A program made the translations under genes and the position numbers. Shown piece by piece: positions 9,803 through 17,025 of a stretch of DNA of 64,000 nucleotides. This DNA comes from CALARM01 sp036746235 (GTDB lineage: Bacteria > Vulcanimicrobiota > SpSt-956 > JAKJGF01), in the NCBI GenBank assembly GCA_036746235.1, contig DAIOEN010000011.1:1-64000 (forward strand), read 5' to 3'. Numbering within the stretch: position 1 is the stretch's first letter; the number at the start of each line of letters is the position of its first letter. Below the pieces are notes generated by a model. That model saw only the letters and a list, made by a program, of their open reading frames with translations, did no database searches and had not been told where the DNA came from.

Positions 9803-10606
9803 TCAAAGATTGATATATATAAGCTGTGGCGGTGGTTGCTGCATTGTTATCTTCTGTTCACCACTGCTACCACTGGCCTGACTCACTATTTTACTTGCAC
9901 TTTTTACACTTTGTGATACCCACTGGAAGAATTGTCTGAAAGATTCCTCAGAGTTATCCATACGAAAAGCATGTCCTATAGCAATAGCTTTAAGTTTTGT
10001 TTCATTGATACCTGGCCCGCACCCGACAGTGATAACATTAACTACCTTACGATTCTGTCGATTTAATATTTCCTGTCTTGGTGTCTGCCAGTCATCTGTA
10101 GGTTCTCCATCGGTAAGTATAAAAACCAGAGGTTTCCAGTCTCCTCTCTCTTTACCTTTGACAGATGGTTTAACATCTCTATCTATAGAGGTTTGAAGTA
10201 TCTCTAATGCTCTACCCAGAGGAGTCGACCCGTCTGCTTCTAATTCAGGAGGATAGAATTTATCAATATGAACCAGCCCTTCTGTTATAAACTCTACAGT
10301 TTTCCCAAAAGTAATTACACCTACATAAACAGTGTCTTTTGTAATACTATCTGATTTTACCTCTTTTATAAAGGTATTTACTCCTTTTTTTACTGCCTTA
10401 ATCGGATCACCATACATACTGCCCGAACAATCTAATAGAAGATACACAGGCAATCTCCTTACCCCTTCCTCCATCGCTACATTCATGCCTGTAATTCCTT
10501 TTCCTTTAGACACACATATAAGTTTATTCCCACAATGTTGACATATCATATGTTCATCAAAATCTTTACCACTACAGGTAGGACATTCCATTACTCCTAA
10601 TTCCAT
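9803..10606 (-). CDS. terY: TerY-like vWA protein with N-terminal zinc ribbon
   Basis: This 267-residue protein has a zinc ribbon at residues 8-28 (CPTC ... CQHC), then a von Willebrand A domain with a complete MIDAS start DCSGSM (D59), the downstream threonine segment GSTPLGRAL and the acidic FILTDGEPTD. vWA proteins of this type are one leg of the TerY-P triad with PP2C and kinase and are thought to act as metal-dependent adaptors. It is the first gene of the minus-strand operon, with the ribosome site AAGGAGAGG before its ATG. The symbol reflects family resemblance, not a proven tellurite phenotype. Confidence 0.88.
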   Translation of the reverse strand: MELGVMECPTCSGKDFDEHMICQHCGNKLICVSKGKGITGMNVAMEEGVRRLPVYLLLDCSGSMYGDPIKAVKKGVNTFIKEVKSDSITKDTVYVGVITFGKTVEFITEGLVHIDKFYPPELEADGSTPLGRALEILQTSIDRDVKPSVKGKERGDWKPLVFILTDGEPTDDWQTPRQEILNRQNRKVVNVITVGCGPGINETKLKAIAIGHAFRMDNSEESFRQFFQWVSQSVKSASKIVSQASGSSGEQKITMQQPPPQLIYINL

Positions 10607-11046
10607 TTTATCCTCTCCTTATTTTATAAAGTTATAAAAAGACTATCTAATTTTTATAAAAATTCCTTCAGCTATAATTTAGTTTCTTATTTATTTTTGT
10701 CTTTTCATTAATATTTAACCTTTAGTGAAGTTGCTATAATATTCAATTTTTTTTTAAAATTTCCTATAAAAAATAATACTTTCAAAAAAATTACAGGATT
10801 TGAATTTAAAACAAGAATTTTAAATGAATGTAATCTCCCATATTTTAAAGGTTTAATATTGAGGGGTAGTTTCGGTCATAATTTCAGAAGAGTGGCAGGC
10901 TCTGTCTGACGAAGGATTTTGAATGTAAAGACTTCAATGACCTTGTTGATAATCTAATGATAGAGGGATTATTTATTGTGTTAAAGGAATATGAAAAAGA
11001 AATATAGAAATATATTTTCTCAGATTTTTTTACTTCAGGAGGTTTT
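10607..11046. other. Divergent intergenic region with a decayed gene fragment
   Basis: These 440 bp separate the minus-strand TerY operon from the plus-strand HEPN-like gene, so promoters for both should lie here. I see no convincing -35/-10 pair. At 10890-11006 a plus-strand frame without a start reads like the C-terminus of a small protein (CKDFNDLVDNLM, IVLKEYEKEI, stop). Its last part is repeated at 16000-16033, which suggests gene debris. The rest is AT-rich with no structure I can support. Confidence 0.5.
10967..11000 (+). repeat. 34-bp direct repeat, copy 1
   Basis: This 34-bp sequence occurs again at 16000-16033 with one mismatch (GTGTT against GTGCT). In both copies one frame reads LFIVLKEYEKE, so it may be a shared gene remnant. 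The two copies bracket the HEPN-like/FGE gene, the DGR remnant and the Rpn gene. Confidence 0.85.
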
Positions 11047-12801
11047 ATGGAAGAAAATTTAAATACACAGCAAATTCGTTCCACCTATCCCTCTCCACTG
11101 GCTCTGACCTATAAGAGGATGGATGATATGTTAGTAGACGAATCTCCCTCCTCCAAACACAGCCTTCTGGGCGATCTCTTTGAAGTTATCCTGAAATACT
11201 GCTCCTGTGTCCTTATGGCACAGTATTTGAATGATAAAAGAGTAAATGAAAAGATAAATAATCAGCTACAGAATTTGAGACGTCCTTCCCTGGGGCACTG
11301 GAATTCATTTTTGAGGGATATTCTGAATTTTTATCATGATAATAATTATGAACCGGTTTTTCCCGAATTATATGATTTTTATACCAGAAAGAATAAATCG
11401 TTGAAGAAATCGGAACAATGCCGGCAGCTTTTAAAGGAAATTGATATAAAAGCATCAGGAGATATTTCTATAAAGACCATGTTCGATCTTTTTGTTACCT
11501 ACAGAAACAAGGTATGGAAAGGACATGGAGCAACATTATCTGAGAAAGAATGTGTAAAAAGAGTAAAATTAATTCAACCGGCTCTTGAAGAAATTCTTCT
11601 GGAAATGGAATTTATAAAGAGATTAAAACTGGGATATGTAATGAAGGTAACTTATGAAAGAGGATATTCAGATCATATAATGCAATTTTTCACTGGGACT
11701 GATACAACAAAGAGAAAATATACGAGTGAAAAGAATAAACATCTTGAAACACGTAATCTCTATATCTTTCTGGAAGAAGAAACTCAGTTAATTCCGCTGT
11801 TTACCCTCTATCCATTTATAATATATGATAACTGTAATGACTGCAGAAAAGAACAGTTATTCTTTTTAAATGAAGGTGCGGAGAATCGGCTTGAGTATTT
11901 AAGCTATCAATGTGGCCACAGATTTATGCCCCCTGCCTATCTGGAAGATTTTGAGAAGTTAATGGAAGATATAAGTTGTTTTTTTAATAAGGAAAAAGTG
12001 CCGGAAGATATTATAGAAAGTTCTCCTTTCAGAAGTGTTGATGAAAGCCTCTATTACGAAAAATTAAAGGAAGTATGGGAAGATGGAATACTTGAAGATG
12101 AGGAGAAATCAGAACTGGAAGAATTTCTTAAAGAATGGCCCATAACTCCTGAGAGAGCGGCAGAACTTGAAGAGATGGTAAAGAAAGAACTTGGTATAAG
12201 GCAGATTGATGAAGAGAGTCTGAATAAGTACAGAAAACTTCTTGAGAGTTTTTCGAAAAAAAGAGTTATAGATAAAAAGCAGAGAGAACTGTTGAAACAG
12301 AAAGTAGAATCTCTCGGGATCCCTTTTGAAAGTGCTATAGAGATGGAAGGTGAACTTTATTATGAAAAGGGCTTAAGCTTTAAAGAAAATGGAAATAAGA
12401 AAGAAAGTCTTATTTATTTAGAAGCGGCCTTAGAACTTTTACCTTCCTGTGAGAAATACAGGGTAGAGTGTGAGGTTTTGAGGGAGGCAGAGGAAAAGAG
12501 AAAAGCCGAAGAGGAAGCCTGGAAAAGGGATGAAGAAGAGAGATTAAAAAAAGAGGAAGAGAGAATAAAAGCTGAGGAAGGAATCATAAGAAAGGCTCAG
12601 GAAGAGAAAAGATTAAAGAAAGAGGAAGAACGTAAAAAAGCTGAAGAAGAAGCCGGGAAAAAGGCAGAAGAGGAGAGACTTAAGAAAGAAGAAGAAAAGA
12701 AGAGGAAAGAGGAAGAAAAAGAAAAAGTCTGGAAGAAGAAAGCAGGAGAAAAGCAGAAGAAGAGAAGAAAAGAATTGAGAAAGAGAAAAAAGATAGATTA
12801 A
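11047..12801 (+). CDS. HEPN-like/coiled-coil protein, N-terminal part of a frameshifted HEPN-TPR-FGE gene
   Basis: This 584-residue reading frame starts with a helical domain carrying LGHW (82-85) and RNKVWKGH (153-160), the R-x(4-6)-H pattern of HEPN domains, many of which are RNases. A second conserved domain follows (LYPFIIYDN at 254, CGHRF near 290) with a CNDC pair. Two helical repeats then have a DG-x-L-x2-E-E pattern, followed by a TPR-like piece (ESLIYLEAALEL) also present in the 17026 protein, and a long Lys/Glu coiled coil. The frame ends at 12801, but the -1 frame continues the same coiled coil into another TPR and an FGE domain, so the natural product is probably one protein of about 1050 residues ending at 14210. 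The ribosome site is AGGAGG. It shares its N-terminal domains with the proteins at 30509, 37602 and 49152. Confidence 0.85.
   Translation: MEENLNTQQIRSTYPSPLALTYKRMDDMLVDESPSSKHSLLGDLFEVILKYCSCVLMAQYLNDKRVNEKINNQLQNLRRPSLGHWNSFLRDILNFYHDNNYEPVFPELYDFYTRKNKSLKKSEQCRQLLKEIDIKASGDISIKTMFDLFVTYRNKVWKGHGATLSEKECVKRVKLIQPALEEILLEMEFIKRLKLGYVMKVTYERGYSDHIMQFFTGTDTTKRKYTSEKNKHLETRNLYIFLEEETQLIPLFTLYPFIIYDNCNDCRKEQLFFLNEGAENRLEYLSYQCGHRFMPPAYLEDFEKLMEDISCFFNKEKVPEDIIESSPFRSVDESLYYEKLKEVWEDGILEDEEKSELEEFLKEWPITPERAAELEEMVKKELGIRQIDEESLNKYRKLLESFSKKRVIDKKQRELLKQKVESLGIPFESAIEMEGELYYEKGLSFKENGNKKESLIYLEAALELLPSCEKYRVECEVLREAEEKRKAEEEAWKRDEEERLKKEEERIKAEEGIIRKAQEEKRLKKEEERKKAEEEAGKKAEEERLKKEEEKKRKEEEKEKVWKKKAGEKQKKRRKELRKRKKID
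12721..12730 (+). other. Probable -1 frameshift point at an A5 run
   Basis: Frame 1 reads GAA AAA GTC here. Slipping the AAA codon back one base on the run of five A gives AGT CTG GAA, which continues a natural coiled coil (SLEEESRRKAEEE) into a TPR and the FGE domain. The -1 frame is closed by a stop at 12681-12683, so the switch lies between 12684 and 12799, and sequence quality changes at this A run. It could be recoding, a real mutation or an assembly indel. Confidence 0.6.
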
Positions 12802-14210
12802 TTGATTGGCTAAGTAAAGCAGACAAATTATACCTTGAGAATAAGTATGAAGAAGCGATTAATTGTTTTAATAAAGCTTTAGAAATAGAGCCTGAAAATA
12901 TAACAATTAAAAGAGGTAAGGAAGAAGTCATAAAGAAAGTTCAGGAGAAAAAGGAAGAAGCCAGAAGAAAAGCTCTGGAAGAAGAAAGAAAGAGAAAGGC
13001 TGAAGAGGAACGTATAAAGGCAGAAGAAGAAAGCAGAAGAAAAGCTGAAGAGGAAGAGAAAAAGAGAATTGAAGAGGAAAGGTTAAAGAAATTAGAAGAA
13101 GAAAAGAAGAAACGAGAAGAGGAAAGATTAAAGAAATTAGAGGAAGAGAAGAAGAGAAAAGAATATGAAGAGAAAAAGAGAATTGAAGAAGAAAGATTAA
13201 AGAAATTAGAAGAAGAAAAGAAGAAACGAGAAGAGGAAAGACTCAGAAGGGAAGAGGAAGCAAGAAAGAAAGAGGAACTTAAGAAAAAAGAAGAGGAAAA
13301 GAGAAAAGAAGAAGAGAGGAGAAAAGCCGAAGAAAAAGCTAAAAGAAGGAAACAGATTTCAGTGCCTGAGATGGTCTTAATTCCTGGTGGTACATTTCAG
13401 ATGGGCAGTATAAGAAGAAGAGGCCTTTTTTCACTTTTTAGAGATAATAAAGAATTTCCAGATGAGAAACCTTCACATTCAGTCCGTCTGGATAGTTTTT
13501 ATATGGGAAAATATGAAGTAACCAATAAAGAGTATTGTGAATTTTTAAATTTTCAGGGAAACCAGAGTGAAGGTGGAGTTACCTGGATAGCAATTGAAGA
13601 TAATAAGTATTGTGGTATAGAAGTTGGATCTAATCCTGGAACATATAAAATTAAAGTTAAGTATGAGAAACACCCTGTAGTACATGTATCGTGGTATGGA
13701 GCAGTGGCATATTGTAACTGGTTGAGTGAAGAGGAAGGATTGGAGAAGTGTTATGGTGAGAAAGGCAAAAGAGTGCAGGTGGATATAACAAAAAATGGTT
13801 ATCGGCTTTCAACGGAGGCTGAGTGGGAATATGCCTGTCGTGGAGGAACAATTACTGATTACTACTGGGGAGATAGTATGGATGTTTCTTATTGCTGGTA
13901 TTTAAATAATTCTGGTGGAAATCATTACCCTGTAGGCCAGAAGAAACCCAATGTTTTTGGTCTTTATGATATGAGCGGGAATGTATGGGAGTGGTGTAGT
14001 GATTGGTATGGGAATTATTCATCCGGTAGTGTAAATAACCCTACTGGCCCCGATTCTGGCTTGTACCGGGTTTGTCGCGGCGGCTGTTGTTACTGCGATG
14101 CCGGTTACTGCCGGTCTGCCAGTCGTTGCGGGTTCACGCCGGACGGCCGCTACGACTACCTGGGTTTCCGCCTTTGTAGGAGTGCCTTAAATATTACCCT
14201 TGGCACTTGA
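12726..14210 (+). CDS. TPR/coiled-coil/FGE-fold C-terminal half with DGR variable region
   Basis: This is the continuation of the 11047 gene in the -1 frame. It has a TPR (YEEAINCFNKALEIEPEN), about 150 residues of Lys/Glu coiled coil, and from 13362 a formylglycine-generating-enzyme/C-type-lectin domain (MVLIPGGTFQMGS, STEAEWEYACRGG, NVFGLYDMSGNVWEWCSDW, LGFRLC). The last 37 codons are a DGR variable region aligned to the template repeat at 14701. FGE-fold domains are frequent DGR targets and usually bind ligands rather than modify sulfatases. The frame has no good start of its own; the first ATG (13362) falls inside the FGE domain's first strand and lacks a ribosome site. It is paralogous to the FGE gene at 58079 (HPVVHVSWYGAVAYCNWLS against HPVVNISWYGAVAYCNWLS). 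Confidence 0.8.
   Translation, partial: SLEEESRRKAEEEKKRIEKEKKDRLIDWLSKADKLYLENKYEEAINCFNKALEIEPENITIKRGKEEVIKKVQEKKEEARRKALEEERKRKAEEERIKAEEESRRKAEEEEKKRIEEERLKKLEEEKKKREEERLKKLEEEKKRKEYEEKKRIEEERLKKLEEEKKKREEERLRREEEARKKEELKKKEEEKRKEEERRKAEEKAKRRKQISVPEMVLIPGGTFQMGSIRRRGLFSLFRDNKEFPDEKPSHSVRLDSFYMGKYEVTNKEYCEFLNFQGNQSEGGVTWIAIEDNKYCGIEVGSNPGTYKIKVKYEKHPVVHVSWYGAVAYCNWLSEEEGLEKCYGEKGKRVQVDITKNGYRLSTEAEWEYACRGGTITDYYWGDSMDVSYCWYLNNSGGNHYPVGQKKPNVFGLYDMSGNVWEWCSDWYGNYSSGSVNNPTGPDSGLYRVCRGGCCYCDAGYCRSASRCGFTPDGRYDYLGFRLCRSALNITLGT
14064..14174 (+). repeat. DGR variable region (VR)
   Basis: These 37 codons at the 3' end of the FGE gene align without gaps to the template repeat at 14701-14811. 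About 21 differences sit at adenines of the template (AAC codons become TAC, TGC, GGC, TTC and GAC), while about 10 are at other bases. Invariant blocks are TACCGGGTT at the start, TGCCGGTCT in the middle and CTGGGTTTCCGCCTT at the end. Bias to template adenines is the hallmark of DGR mutagenic retrohoming. The segment is much more GC-rich than its surroundings. Confidence 0.9.
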
Positions 14211-14263
14211 TTCCTTGGTCCCTTGGTCGGGGTCTGGTTCAGGGGCGGAAGAAAAGGGAGGTA

Positions 14264-14342
14264 GACCTGCAGTCCGTAATGCAGGCTATGTGTGTCGTGG
14301 CGATAGACCAACACACATAACCGTAATGAAGGACTGCAGGTC
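14264..14342 (+). ncRNA. Long hairpin downstream of the DGR variable region
   Basis: A perfect 12-bp inverted repeat (GACCTGCAGTCC at 14264-14275, its complement at 14331-14342) encloses a second perfect 9-bp stem (TATGTGTGT at 14287-14295 with ACACACATA at 14311-14319). The two are separated by an internal loop and capped by 15 bases. Hairpin or cruciform structures just after the VR are known to assist retrohoming in some DGRs. This one starts 53 bp after the target gene's stop. Alternatively it is the gene's terminator, though no T-tract follows. Confidence 0.65.
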
Positions 14343-14368
14343 GGGTGGGGGTTGAAGAAAGGATTTTG

Positions 14369-14613
14369 ATGTTTTATGTTAGTAAAAGTAATTACCCTTC
14401 GTTTCGATCCATTGATTGATTCATTTAATGATAGTGTTCTTGTGGATTTTATCAAAGATAAAGGCATTCTATCTATAAGAGAACATTCCTGTTCCTGATT
14501 ATACTGCCGGTAAAGGACTGCCTATCGGAAATCTTACAAGTCAATATTTTGCAAATTATTATCTGGGAAAGTTGGATCATTTCATTAGAATTGTTTTTAG
14601 CTTCTGTATATAG
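14369..14613 (+). pseudogene. Degraded DGR-type reverse transcriptase remnant
   Basis: Fragments of a reverse transcriptase are readable in different frames. An upstream piece resembles motif A (YPSFRSID before a stop). A downstream piece is diagnostic: KGLPIGNLTSQYFANYYLGK followed by LDHF, the motif between the palm motifs of DGR and group II intron-like RTs. Stops and shifts separate the pieces, and the YxDD catalytic motif that should follow LDHF is absent, so the cis RT is dead. It lies between VR and TR. Confidence 0.85.
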
Positions 14614-14700
14614 AAGGGATTCCTTCCAGTACATTACAGGCAAGAAGAGAGCTTTTTGAAGTTTCACTATATTAAGGGTGATTTCCATAAAACAGGCTCG

Positions 14701-14811
14701 TACCGGGTTAATCGCGGCGGTAGCTGAAACAACAACGCCGTCAACTGCCGGTCTGCTTACCGGAACAACAACACGCCGGACAACCGCAACAACAACCTGG
14801 GTTTCCGCCTT
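14701..14811 (+). repeat. DGR template repeat (TR)
   Basis: This non-coding homologue of the VR is rich in AAC codons at the variable positions. In the VR frame it would read GGS-stop-NNN, CRSAYRNNNTPDNRNNN, LGFRL. Clustered AAC triplets at solvent-exposed sites of a C-lectin fold are typical of TRs. It has the same orientation as the VR, about 530 bp downstream of it. About 10 non-adenine differences from the VR suggest drift since the last homing event or a different parental TR. Confidence 0.9.
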
Positions 14812-14993
14812 TCCAGTACAAGTCATCGCCAGATGAGTATAGTTTACGGATTATACTCCAGTGCACAGGAATTCTCCAACCGGAAGTCATCCTGAGCCGG
14901 CAGGAAAGCCGGACGAATAAGAAATTCCTCTCTGCGTTTAGTAGGCCCTGTGTGCTCAAAAGATGCAGAAGGATTCCGATTGGGTTATTTTCT
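14812..14993. other. Flank of the DGR remnant, no gene
   Basis: This stretch follows the TR and precedes the end of the Rpn gene. A small hairpin CCGGC-AGGAAA-GCCGG lies near 14898-14913. No coding frame resembles a known family. It looks like relict DNA. Confidence 0.4.
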
Positions 14994-15920
14994 CTATTTC
15001 TTTTGCTTTTGCAATTTCTTAACTTCCTTAATAGATAACTCTGTTAACTCAGCCACTTCTTCTATGGAATAACCTTTTTCAAGGGCTTTCTTTACTATTT
15101 TTTCAATAGTTTCGCTCCTGCCCTCATGTTTACCTTTTTCCATCCCTTCTTGTTTACCTTTTTCCATCCCTTTTTCCATCCCTTTTTCCATAGCTATCTT
15201 TTCAAAGGTTGTTAAAACCATTTTAACTTCCTCCTTTTGGTATTCTTCTAATTCTTTATATATCTTCATATTCAGTGTGGTATCTTTTAATTCAAGTATT
15301 ATTTCTATAAACCTGAGCATATTTATTATCTGTTCCTGTGCATAGCCACGTTCAAACATTAACCTCATTAACTTCCTCTTAAAATTATATCTCATCTCCT
15401 CATCAGTCCGGCTCTCTATACTGTACTTTACAGCAAGTGTTACAAGAGCAAATGGATTTTCATTCTCAAGAAGAGCTTTTTCATCATATTCAATAAGTTT
15501 TACGGAACGGTAATTAAATGACAACTCAGTTTGATAGAAATTATAGTGAAATCTCTCAGGATAATTTTTACTTTTTCCTGTAAATACTGCCAGACTGACA
15601 ATGTTTCTATTGTATTTATCCAAAATTCTATAAAAATATCTAAACATGCGCCTGGTAAAGTTTTTTCTGTTGTTCCCCTGAACTTCTATATGTATCATCG
15701 CCCAGAGTTCTTTACCGTTTTTCATATATACTTCTACCAGTTTATCCACTATTCTTTTACTGTCTTTAGATTTAGGAGATATAACCTGAAGTTCTTTATC
15801 CAGAAACTCACACTTTTTAGTAAAATCTATATCTACTGCAAAGTCAGACATATAGAAATATACAAATTTCTCAAATAGATTTTCTATGATTTCCTTCCAG
15901 GCCTCGTCATATTGTGCCAT
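14994..15920 (-). CDS. Rpn/YhgA-like PD-(D/E)XK nuclease
   Basis: This 308-residue protein of the Rpn (recombination-promoting nuclease, transposase_31-like) type has an N-terminal PD-(D/E)XK core: an Asp in CEFLDKELQVI and the E-x-Q signature IHIEVQGN, then FTRRMFRYFYRI. Its C-terminal Lys/Gly/Glu repeats (MEKGMEKGMEKG) and the short helix-turn element YSIEEVAELTELSIKEVKKL are common in these proteins. Rpn proteins are metal-dependent endonucleases linked to recombination and, in some cases, phage defence. It is monocistronic with ribosome site GAAGGGA, next to DGR debris. Confidence 0.85.
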   Translation of the reverse strand: MAQYDEAWKEIIENLFEKFVYFYMSDFAVDIDFTKKCEFLDKELQVISPKSKDSKRIVDKLVEVYMKNGKELWAMIHIEVQGNNRKNFTRRMFRYFYRILDKYNRNIVSLAVFTGKSKNYPERFHYNFYQTELSFNYRSVKLIEYDEKALLENENPFALVTLAVKYSIESRTDEEMRYNFKRKLMRLMFERGYAQEQIINMLRFIEIILELKDTTLNMKIYKELEEYQKEEVKMVLTTFEKIAMEKGMEKGMEKGKQEGMEKGKHEGRSETIEKIVKKALEKGYSIEEVAELTELSIKEVKKLQKQKK

Positions 15921-15999
15921 TTTTATATCGTCCCTTCTGTAAGTTCTTGCCGTCTCTATTATACCATTATAGACTTTTAAACATCAATGGATTAGCTTA

Positions 16000-16033
16000 G
16001 ATTATTTATTGTGCTAAAGGAATATGAAAAAGA
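16000..16033 (+). repeat. 34-bp direct repeat, copy 2
   Basis: This matches 10967-11000 with a single mismatch and is followed by unrelated sequence. See copy 1 for the reading-frame interpretation. Confidence 0.85.
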
Positions 16034-16188
16034 GGAAGGGTTCAACTCAAGCGCTTTATTTAGATAAAATAACTGCGTACAATAATGCTCATTCAAAGGA
16101 CACCTATTAGAATATATAGAGGATAAAACAGGTGGCAGTAATAGGCATGTAACTTATTATCTTGATTATGTCTGTTACGAGACATTTT

Positions 16189-16216
16189 TTGACTTTTCTT
16201 ATATTTATATTATAAT
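16189..16216 (+). promoter_or_regulatory. Sigma-70-type promoter of the HerA operon
   Basis: TTGACT (16189-16194) and TATAAT (16211-16216) are separated by 16 bp, in an AT-rich spacer, 43 bp before the ATG at 16259. The -10 box is consensus and the -35 box has one deviation. It is the clearest promoter in the window. Confidence 0.75.
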
Positions 16217-16258
16217 ATTTTTACCTTTTACTTAAAAAAAGAGAAAGAAGGTTTATTT

Positions 16259-17008
16259 ATGGAACAGGTTTATCTTCATCAGGAATTCAATAACAATATG
16301 ATAAAACTTTCTTATAAAGGCGAAGAAATTGCCAGTTTTAAAGTATCTACTCTTAATTTTTATGATATATTTTCCAGTATTTCCAGGAACGTAAATGACG
16401 GGAGTATAAGAATAATCTTCGAAGGAGAAAAAGTACTTTTTATTGAATTAGAAGAAAAATGTCGTGAATTTAACGAGGAATATTTAAAAAATTTTATATG
16501 CGACTATAGAACACCACCTAAAAAAAGTAATAATTGTCTTGCTATTTCTACGGCATTTGGCTGTTTAGCTGTAGTAGCCATTGCAATACCAATATTGTCA
16601 GTTTTACTCTTTGCCTGCTCCATTATCGGTAATATCCTTGGCAGTGGTCATAGCCATACTCCTGTTCATACCAGTCCTGACATACCTTTTGATTTAAATG
16701 GCGTAATTGCGGTTCTGATAATAATAATATTGATAATAGGAGTGCCTGTAATTTTATTTCTTTCTTATAAACCTCGGAAAGAGGTCAGTTTTAGTCCGAA
16801 GGAAAACAAACTCAGGTCTGATGATAAAAAAAGATATAACATGGCACTTCTTTTACATAGAGGCCTGGATAACCTTGAAAAGAATCCGGGACGATTATGT
16901 AATGAGAATGAAATCAGAAGAATTTTAGATCTGATAGAAAAAAACGACAGCAGATCGAGGAAGAAAAAATTACTAAACTTTTTATGTTTATTTAAAAAAG
17001 GTTTTTAG
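16259..17008 (+). CDS. Two-TM membrane protein, first gene of the HerA operon
   Basis: This 249-residue protein has no name I recognise. Residues 1-88 form a soluble domain whose second half (IRIIFEGEKVLFIELEEKC, FNEEYLKNF, CDY) aligns with the N-terminus of the next gene's product (IQFEGHLDCIDEVNKAC, YNNKYNAFF, CEY). Two hydrophobic segments follow, about 95-125 (AVVAIAIPILSVLLFAC) and 143-166 (IAVLIIIILIIGVPVILFL), separated by a His-rich loop (GSGHSHTPVH). A basic cytoplasmic tail ends the protein. It could anchor the TPR protein and HerA ATPase to the membrane through the shared domain; that is inference. The ribosome site is AGAAGG, and the next start is 18 bp away. Confidence 0.8.
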   Translation: MEQVYLHQEFNNNMIKLSYKGEEIASFKVSTLNFYDIFSSISRNVNDGSIRIIFEGEKVLFIELEEKCREFNEEYLKNFICDYRTPPKKSNNCLAISTAFGCLAVVAIAIPILSVLLFACSIIGNILGSGHSHTPVHTSPDIPFDLNGVIAVLIIIILIIGVPVILFLSYKPRKEVSFSPKENKLRSDDKKRYNMALLLHRGLDNLEKNPGRLCNENEIRRILDLIEKNDSRSRKKKLLNFLCLFKKGF

Positions 17009-17025
17009 TATTTATGGAGGTTACA

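Larger units (their letters stand above)
15921..16258. other. Divergent intergenic region with promoter
   Basis: These 338 bp between the Rpn gene and the plus-strand HerA operon hold the second copy of the 34-bp repeat (16000-16033) and a near-consensus promoter at 16189-16216. Otherwise it is AT-rich, with no gene or further structure I can support. Confidence 0.6.

Noticed and set aside
14473..14959. Minus-strand frames across the template repeat
   Set aside because: They are antisense of TR and RT debris, with low-complexity translations and no ribosome sites.
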